Part shown: piece after piece, positions 60,061 to 64,000 of the stretch | How positions within the stretch are numbered: position 1 is the first letter of the stretch | How the letters are laid out: every line of letters starts with the position of its first letter | Source of the DNA: Diaphorobacter limosus | GTDB lineage: Bacteria; Pseudomonadota; Gammaproteobacteria; Burkholderiales; Burkholderiaceae_C | Assembly: GCF_033100095.1 (NCBI RefSeq) | Contig: NZ_CP136921.1 | Coordinates: 714,501 to 778,500 of the forward strand | Length of the DNA: 64,000 nucleotides | Direction of reading: 5' to 3' | The notes under the pieces: model-generated | What the model saw: the letters and a program-made list of their open reading frames with translations, nothing else | What the model was told of the DNA's origin: nothing | Databases searched by the model: none | Program-made: the position numbers and the translations under genes

Positions 60061-60759
60061 ATGGTTGATTTTTATTACTGGACCACACCTAACGGCCACA
60101 AGGTCACGATGTTCTTGGAAGAGTCAGGTCTTGACTACAACATCAAACCAATCAATATCAGCAAAGGCGAACAATTCGTTCCTGATTTTTTGAAAATTGC
60201 GCCCAACAATCGCATACCGGCCATCGTAGATCACACACCTGTTGGTGGAAGCGAACCCATTGCCATTTTTGAATCGGGTGCCATTCTTTTGTACTTGGCA
60301 GACAAGACGAAACAATTTATCCCTCAGGACTTACGTGGAAGAAATGAATGCCTGCAATGGCTTTTCTGGCAAATGGGTGGTCTAGGCCCAATGGCTGGTC
60401 AGAACCATCACTTTGTCCAGTACGCACCAGAGCAACTGCCGTATGCCATTGATCGTTATGTCAAAGAAACATCACGCTTGTATGGCGTGCTGAATAAGCA
60501 TCTATCAGATGGTCGCGAATACATTTGCGGTGAGTACTCTATTGCCGACATGGCCTCCTATCCATGGGTTGTCCCACACGAACGCCAACGACAAGACATG
60601 AGCCAGTTCCCCTACCTATCTTCATGGTTTGAACGGATTGGAAGTCGTCCGGCAACACAAAAGGCCTATGACATCGCAAAGTCGATCAATACCGCGCCTA
60701 CTGTGGACCAGAACGCCAAATCCATTTTGTTTGGTCAAGATGCAAAGACAGTAGTTTGA
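60061..60759 (+). CDS. Glutathione S-transferase-like protein B (YfcG/Ure2-like)
   Basis: The 232-residue protein has TTPNGHKVTMFLEESGLDYN, PNNRIPAIVDH, and FWQMGGLGPMAGQNHHFVQYAPE, the signature of the YfcG/Nu-class disulfide-bond oxidoreductases. It starts 3 bp after GST A. The two are homologous but diverged. Confidence 0.92.
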   Translation: MVDFYYWTTPNGHKVTMFLEESGLDYNIKPINISKGEQFVPDFLKIAPNNRIPAIVDHTPVGGSEPIAIFESGAILLYLADKTKQFIPQDLRGRNECLQWLFWQMGGLGPMAGQNHHFVQYAPEQLPYAIDRYVKETSRLYGVLNKHLSDGREYICGEYSIADMASYPWVVPHERQRQDMSQFPYLSSWFERIGSRPATQKAYDIAKSINTAPTVDQNAKSILFGQDAKTVV

Positions 60760-60779
60760 TTCCCAACTAGGAAATTTTC

Positions 60780-61481
60780 ATGACTATAAAAGCAGTTGTT
60801 TTTGATGCTTACGGCACATTGTTTGATGTTTACTCCATCCAAGTATTAGCTGAAGAGCTCTACCCAAGCCATGGGGCTGACATTGCGGTGAAGTGGCGCG
60901 ACAAGCAAATTGAGTACACAAGGTTGATTACGCAGTCTGATCCGCACAACGCATCTGGCAGTCAATACTTCCGTCCATTTTGGGAGCTGACACGCCTGTC
61001 ATTGGAGTACACCCTAGACAGACTGAAACTAAATCGTGAATCGGATCAGGTAGAAAAACTGATGCAGCAATACGCTCACCTGACCCCGTTTACTGAAAAT
61101 TTGGCAGTCCTTCAGAAAATCAAAGCTAGTGGTGTTACGACTGCCATCCTCTCTAATGGCAGCGTGGACATGCTGGCATCAGCTGTCAAGAGCGCGGGCA
61201 TGGAAGATGTCTTAGATCAAGTCATATCAGTAGATTCAATACGCCTTTTCAAGACATCGCCCGAAAGCTATGGACTTGTGCAACAGACGATTCCCGTAAA
61301 CAAAGATGAAATTCTGTTCGTATCAAGCAATGCATGGGATGCACTAGGTGCTACTTGGTTTGGCTTTACAACGCACTGGGTCAATCGACAAGGTTTGCCG
61401 TTTGAGGCTTTGACACCTCGCCCGCATTATTCCGGGCCAGATCTCAAGTCAGTCCTTCACTCGTTGGAGCTAGCGGAGTAA
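60780..61481 (+). CDS. (S)-2-haloacid dehalogenase, type II
   Basis: The 233-residue HAD enzyme hydrolyses L-2-haloacids (for example chloroacetate) to hydroxy acids. Catalytic Asp9 lies in VVFDAYGTLFD, Arg40 in KWRDKQ, Ser125 in AILSNGS, Lys158 in FKTSPESYGL and the SSNAWDALGA loop follows with Ser, Asn and Asp. These correspond to the known L-DEX residues. The frame is complete and in one operon with the GSTs. Confidence 0.93.
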   Translation: MTIKAVVFDAYGTLFDVYSIQVLAEELYPSHGADIAVKWRDKQIEYTRLITQSDPHNASGSQYFRPFWELTRLSLEYTLDRLKLNRESDQVEKLMQQYAHLTPFTENLAVLQKIKASGVTTAILSNGSVDMLASAVKSAGMEDVLDQVISVDSIRLFKTSPESYGLVQQTIPVNKDEILFVSSNAWDALGATWFGFTTHWVNRQGLPFEALTPRPHYSGPDLKSVLHSLELAE

Positions 61482-61489
61482 TCATTGCT

Positions 61490-61981
61490 ATGAAATTTCA
61501 TCTACTTTTAAGTTTCATACTTCTTTGCACAGTGCCAAATGCAAATGCACAGCTGCTAGATGCAATTCGTGGTCATGCTCAAGACCTAAGAGTGCGATTT
61601 GACGATCACCAAAAAATCGAAGGCGAACTCATCAAACGAGGACAGATTGACAAAACAGCAAAGGGGCAGGATTTAATCCACAACTCCTCTGGCGAGTGGT
61701 CTGTCATAAAGGTAGGAAATCAATTATTTTTGCAATCAAGCGAGAACTTTAGATCCAGCCCAGGCCCTGACTACCATGTCTACATCAGTAGCAAATCTGC
61801 CATCAAGGACAACGATGAATTTAGCGTTCAACAAATTGAAGTTAGCCGGCTTAAAAAGCCTAATGGTGCCGCTTTCTATCTCCTGCCAACGCAAAACCCA
61901 GAAGACGTAACGAGTGTGCTAATTTGGTGCAAGCAGTTCAAAGAATACATCGGTTCGGCAGATTTACGGCAAGCAAAGTAA
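61490..61981 (+). CDS. Exported DM13-domain protein
   Basis: The 163-residue protein has a signal peptide (MKFHLLLSFILLCTVPNANAQ). The mature part has GEWSVIKVGNQLFLQSSENFRSSPGPDYHVYIS and VLIWCKQFKEYIGSADL, a DM13 electron-transfer domain. It begins 8 bp after the dehalogenase stop. Why it is in a dehalogenase operon is unclear; oxidative stress handling is possible. Confidence 0.82.
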   Translation: MKFHLLLSFILLCTVPNANAQLLDAIRGHAQDLRVRFDDHQKIEGELIKRGQIDKTAKGQDLIHNSSGEWSVIKVGNQLFLQSSENFRSSPGPDYHVYISSKSAIKDNDEFSVQQIEVSRLKKPNGAAFYLLPTQNPEDVTSVLIWCKQFKEYIGSADLRQAK

Positions 61982-62240
61982 GTTGATCAGACAAGAAATT
62001 AATGAGCAGCATATGAAGTGCGAGCAATCGCACAGTCAATTCCACGGTTTTCACTTCGTATGCTTCTCATTTCGTTGAGTTCGACTCCCGAAATTGAACT
62101 CGATCAATGCACCCTACTTTCGTCTCACTACTGCACCAAACCTTGATTTCCCTTGGCTCCTAGTTTGATTGCCTTTTGATTGGCTCATCATTTGCCGAGT
62201 AAAATGCTATAGGACACATCAAAAGTGCTTTAAACCTCAG

Positions 62241-62263
62241 AAAAGTTACATTATGTAACTTTT
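62241..62263. terminator. Possible bidirectional terminator hairpin
   Basis: There are 11-bp perfect arms, AAAAGTTACAT and ATGTAACTTTT, around a single T. The A/T-rich arm ends could give a terminator in both directions. It is 260 bp past the DM13 gene, so an operator role is an alternative. Confidence 0.45.
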
Positions 62264-62266
62264 GGC

Positions 62267-62292
62267 TTATTACACGGTTTATTACACGTTTA
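62267..62292 (+). repeat. TTATTACACG iteration
   Basis: TTATTACACGG is followed at once by TTTATTACACGTTTA; a third copy (TTTTATTACACGG) is at 62417-62429. The spacing of the first two is 12 bases. This is consistent with protein-binding iterons; no associated gene is evident. Confidence 0.5.
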
Positions 62293-62511
62293 TCGTTTTT
62301 GCCTATAAATTATTGATTTATATGGATTTTTGACGAGCCTGGCTTTCTGTTAATCAGAGGTTCTCTGGTTAAAACTTAGCTCATTATTTAGACCAATTTT
62401 TCTCAGTCATTGCACGTTTTATTACACGGTCGATGACCAAAAGCAAGCTGCATAAATCGATCTGTACAAAGTGCTACTCACTCCAACTCATACTATAGAA
62501 ATTGTCTACCG

Positions 62512-62659
62512 TTATGGGGTAACGCCACTGATGTGGGTGAACACCAGATCGCTCCAGCCATACAGCGCCACCAGCCGGTAACACGCGGCCAAGCCCAGCC
62601 GCAGCTGCCATTCATCGGGGTGAACGCTATCTTTTAAGGAAGGAATCTCAAACGCCATG
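62512..62659 (-). pseudogene. Class II aldolase/adducin-family gene, truncated
   Basis: Reading leftward from ATG 62659: MAFEIP, a one-base shift near 62641, then SLKDSVHPDEWQLRLGLAACYRLVALYGWSDLVFTHIS. This is the N-terminus of class II aldolases. Homology ends after HIS at about 62527, and a stop follows at 62512. The rest of the gene (about 200 residues) is missing. It marks the edge of inserted DNA. Confidence 0.8.
62516..62527 (+). repeat. 12-bp direct repeat, right copy
   Basis: GGGGTAACGCCA is identical to 57575-57586. It lies exactly where the class II aldolase homology stops. Confidence 0.6.
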
Positions 62660-62766
62660 GCTGTGCTCCGCAGGTCAGCAAAAGGGATTCAGCTTAGCGG
62701 CAAGCGGGGCGGGGGGATGACTTGTTGGTGACTGGGCGTAAAGGGCTGCCAACGATGAGGCCGCAC

Positions 62767-63129
62767 TCACCCCGGCCGCGTCAATTCCTCCAGCCGCATC
62801 AGCCAAGCCCGGGCGTGCACCCCGCCATCGGCCACATCCCCACACATCTCCACCGACGCTTGCAGTTGCCCACACATCGCGGGCCGTTCGGGTTGCCCAA
62901 AAACTTTGCAGCGCATTTGTTCGTCAAGTTGCACGCAGGGCACGCCCGCTGGTTTGCCTTGGGGCATGGTGGGGATGAGCGAGGAGATGGATGACTCGCG
63001 CAGCTGGAATAAGGCGCGCACAACTTGATGCCCAGGGCCTTGCAGCCAGGGCTGGAAGACGCGTTCGCAGGAGACGTAGAAGTTGTTGCCGTCAATGAGG
63101 GCGAGCTTGGCCGCAGGAGTGAAGGCCAT
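62767..63129 (-). pseudogene. UmuC-YkgJ fused remnant
   Basis: The frame opens with [23 protein letters not shown], the start of UmuC-type DNA polymerase V. A short internal deletion follows: KALGIK appears in another frame, where the parent sequence shares CAAGG at both sides. Then [41 protein letters not shown]...LEELTRP is the C-terminal two thirds of a YkgJ-type cysteine-cluster protein, lacking its first cysteines. The 120-residue product is unlikely to work as either. Confidence 0.75.
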
Positions 63130-63220
63130 CTGTGTGCCAACAGGAGCAACACGGCCACCTGCGCCAACGACCACCAGGAGGTGGCCGTTGGCGTTCCCCG
63201 CTTGTCAGCGAGGCTGGGCT

Positions 63221-63760
63221 TTACAGGGCGACTGGCACGGCTGGGAAGTCGACGTCGGTGTCGGCAATGTGGTTGGTGTAGTTGGTCAACACGTTGAGGG
63301 CCACGTTGGCGGTGACTTCGATGACCAGGCCATGGTCCACACCCGCTGCTGCGGCATCGGCCAGATCGCTGTCGGCCAACACGCCACGCTGACGGACGAT
63401 TTTGATGGCCAGCTCAACCAAGGCCTTGTCTTGTTCGCCTTCGGCGGTGCCGCTTCGGGCTGCGCGGATGGCTGCTTCCGACAAACCAGCACCTTTACCG
63501 ATCAGGGTGTGTGCAGACAAGCAGTACTGGCAAGCGTTGGTTTGGCCCACGGCCAATGCGATCAACTCGCGCTGGGCGGCGCTCAAGCGGCCTTTGCTCA
63601 GTGCGTCGGAGAAAGCCAGGTAGCCGTTCAGGGCGGCTGGAGCCTGGGCGAAGGTGGCAAACAGGTTGGGTACCATGCCGAGCTTGGCCTTGACGCCGTT
63701 GAGGGTGGCTTGGGTGGTGGCGTCGGCTTGGGCAAGTGATACAGGTGCGATACGTGTCAT
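63221..63760 (-). CDS. AhpD-like carboxymuconolactone decarboxylase-family protein
   Basis: The protein is 179 residues from ATG 63760 (MTRIAPVSLAQADATTQATLNGVKAKLG). The redox motif NACQYCLSAHTLIGK has the CxxC and His of AhpD-type peroxidases. VPNLFATFAQAPAALNGYLAFSDAL is the family's N-terminal part. The frame is also open upstream, but this start lies divergent from the AraC gene with a 107-bp gap. Confidence 0.9.
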   Translation of the reverse strand: MTRIAPVSLAQADATTQATLNGVKAKLGMVPNLFATFAQAPAALNGYLAFSDALSKGRLSAAQRELIALAVGQTNACQYCLSAHTLIGKGAGLSEAAIRAARSGTAEGEQDKALVELAIKIVRQRGVLADSDLADAAAAGVDHGLVIEVTANVALNVLTNYTNHIADTDVDFPAVPVAL

Positions 63761-63867
63761 GGTGAAACTCTCGTTTTGAATGGCTGTGCGACATGCACCA
63801 GTGAATTGTGCGATACGTATAATCACTGAAAGTACAAGAAAGCATACCCAAAGTATCAAGCGCCGCC

Positions 63868-64000
63868 ATGGACCGACTTTCACCTTTGTTTGCCCGCTCG
63901 GTGCCCAGCGCACGCGTGTTCTATTCGGGCAACCTGTGCCAGATCTCCGCCTTTGAGGCCGAAGCTCATGTGGGCCATGTGCATTTGATGCGCAGGGGCA
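63868..64000 (+). CDS. AraC-family regulator, N-terminal part (runs off window)
   Basis: ATG 63868 opens MDRLSPLFARSVPSARVFYSGNLCQISAFE, the cupin domain start of RclR/AraC-type regulators. It continues past base 64000. Its start resembles MDRLSNLLSRFGVRANLFYDGDLC of the regulator at 54.5-55.3 kb, including the Cys near residue 24. It probably controls the divergent AhpD-like gene. Confidence 0.8.
   Translation, partial: MDRLSPLFARSVPSARVFYSGNLCQISAFEAEAHVGHVHLMRRG

Larger units (their letters stand above)
61982..62511. other. AT-rich intergenic region with repeats
   Basis: No gene was found. Contents: a hairpin at 62241-62263, iterated TTATTACACG near 62267-62292 and 62418-62428, and otherwise AT-rich DNA. 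The stretch ends at the truncated aldolase gene. It looks like the terminal part of an acquired segment. Confidence 0.55.

Overview
The window is GC-rich DNA that fits a betaproteobacterium, most likely of the Comamonadaceae. This is inference from an IS1071 remnant, an environmental-type class 1 integron 5'-conserved segment, a pKLC102/ICEclc-type integrative conjugative element (ICE) backbone, and ordinary Comamonadaceae-like genes (AhpD-like, AraC, YkgJ) at the right edge. No tRNA or rRNA was seen. Almost the whole window is accessory DNA and it is a mosaic.

Layout. (1) 1-1.24 kb: ICE backbone (DUF3158 tail, single-stranded DNA binding protein, small winged-helix-like protein). (2) 1.3-4.4 kb: a class 1 integron relic. 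The integrase gene holds an exact in-place inversion of 444 bp. The attI1 site is fused in frame to a large secreted-type leucine-rich-repeat protein that lies under the integron cassette promoter PcW. (3) 4.4-19.3 kb: two inverted copies of a small element with a tyrosine recombinase gene and TGGCCGAGAGC ends. They frame a defence-like cluster: a nuclease/zinc-finger protein, a broken NTPase-nuclease, an RHH/ImmA-IrrE/PIN trio and a P-loop ATPase. Copy 1 carries an IS256-family and an IS3-family insertion. A 198-bp perfect direct repeat brackets a 5-kb part of the cluster. (4) 19.4-28 kb: a membrane/coiled-coil protein, a large tyrosine recombinase operon with a SNF2-type helicase, and a gene split by a second IS256-family copy. 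(5) 28-33.9 kb: DinJ-YafQ, KfrA, an IS5-family element, a PAS chemoreceptor, a HigA relic and ParDE. (6) 34.2-47.9 kb: the ICE backbone resumes (DUF3577, DUF3275, RadC, DUF6094-type methyltransferase, SNF2-like helicase and many small ICE proteins). Nearly every gene or gene pair here has a similar structured leader. Five longer, mutually similar structured segments precede some of these leaders. HicBA and RelE-HTH toxin-antitoxin pairs are embedded in the array. (7) 48-53.2 kb: TacAT, a truncated Type ISP restriction enzyme, an internally deleted IS1071 and a broken IS91-like transposase. (8) 53.9-62.5 kb: lower-GC cargo, with an RclR/RclC-like reactive-chlorine pair, two IS903-type elements carrying the scar of an inside-out transposition, and a haloacid dehalogenase operon (AraC, AEC transporter, two glutathione transferases, L-2-haloacid dehalogenase, DM13 lipoprotein-like protein) between two 12-bp direct repeats. 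The right repeat sits where a class II aldolase gene is truncated. (9) 62.5-64 kb: decaying chromosomal genes, then an AhpD-like gene divergent from an AraC regulator.

How it works together: the ICE supplies replication, ssDNA handling and maintenance. Toxin-antitoxin pairs and KfrA stabilise it. The insertions carry defence-like, integron and organohalide/oxidant-stress cargo. The most unusual signals are the exact inversion inside intI1, the attI1-LRR fusion, the paired recombinase elements around the defence cluster and the repeated leader system of the ICE genes.
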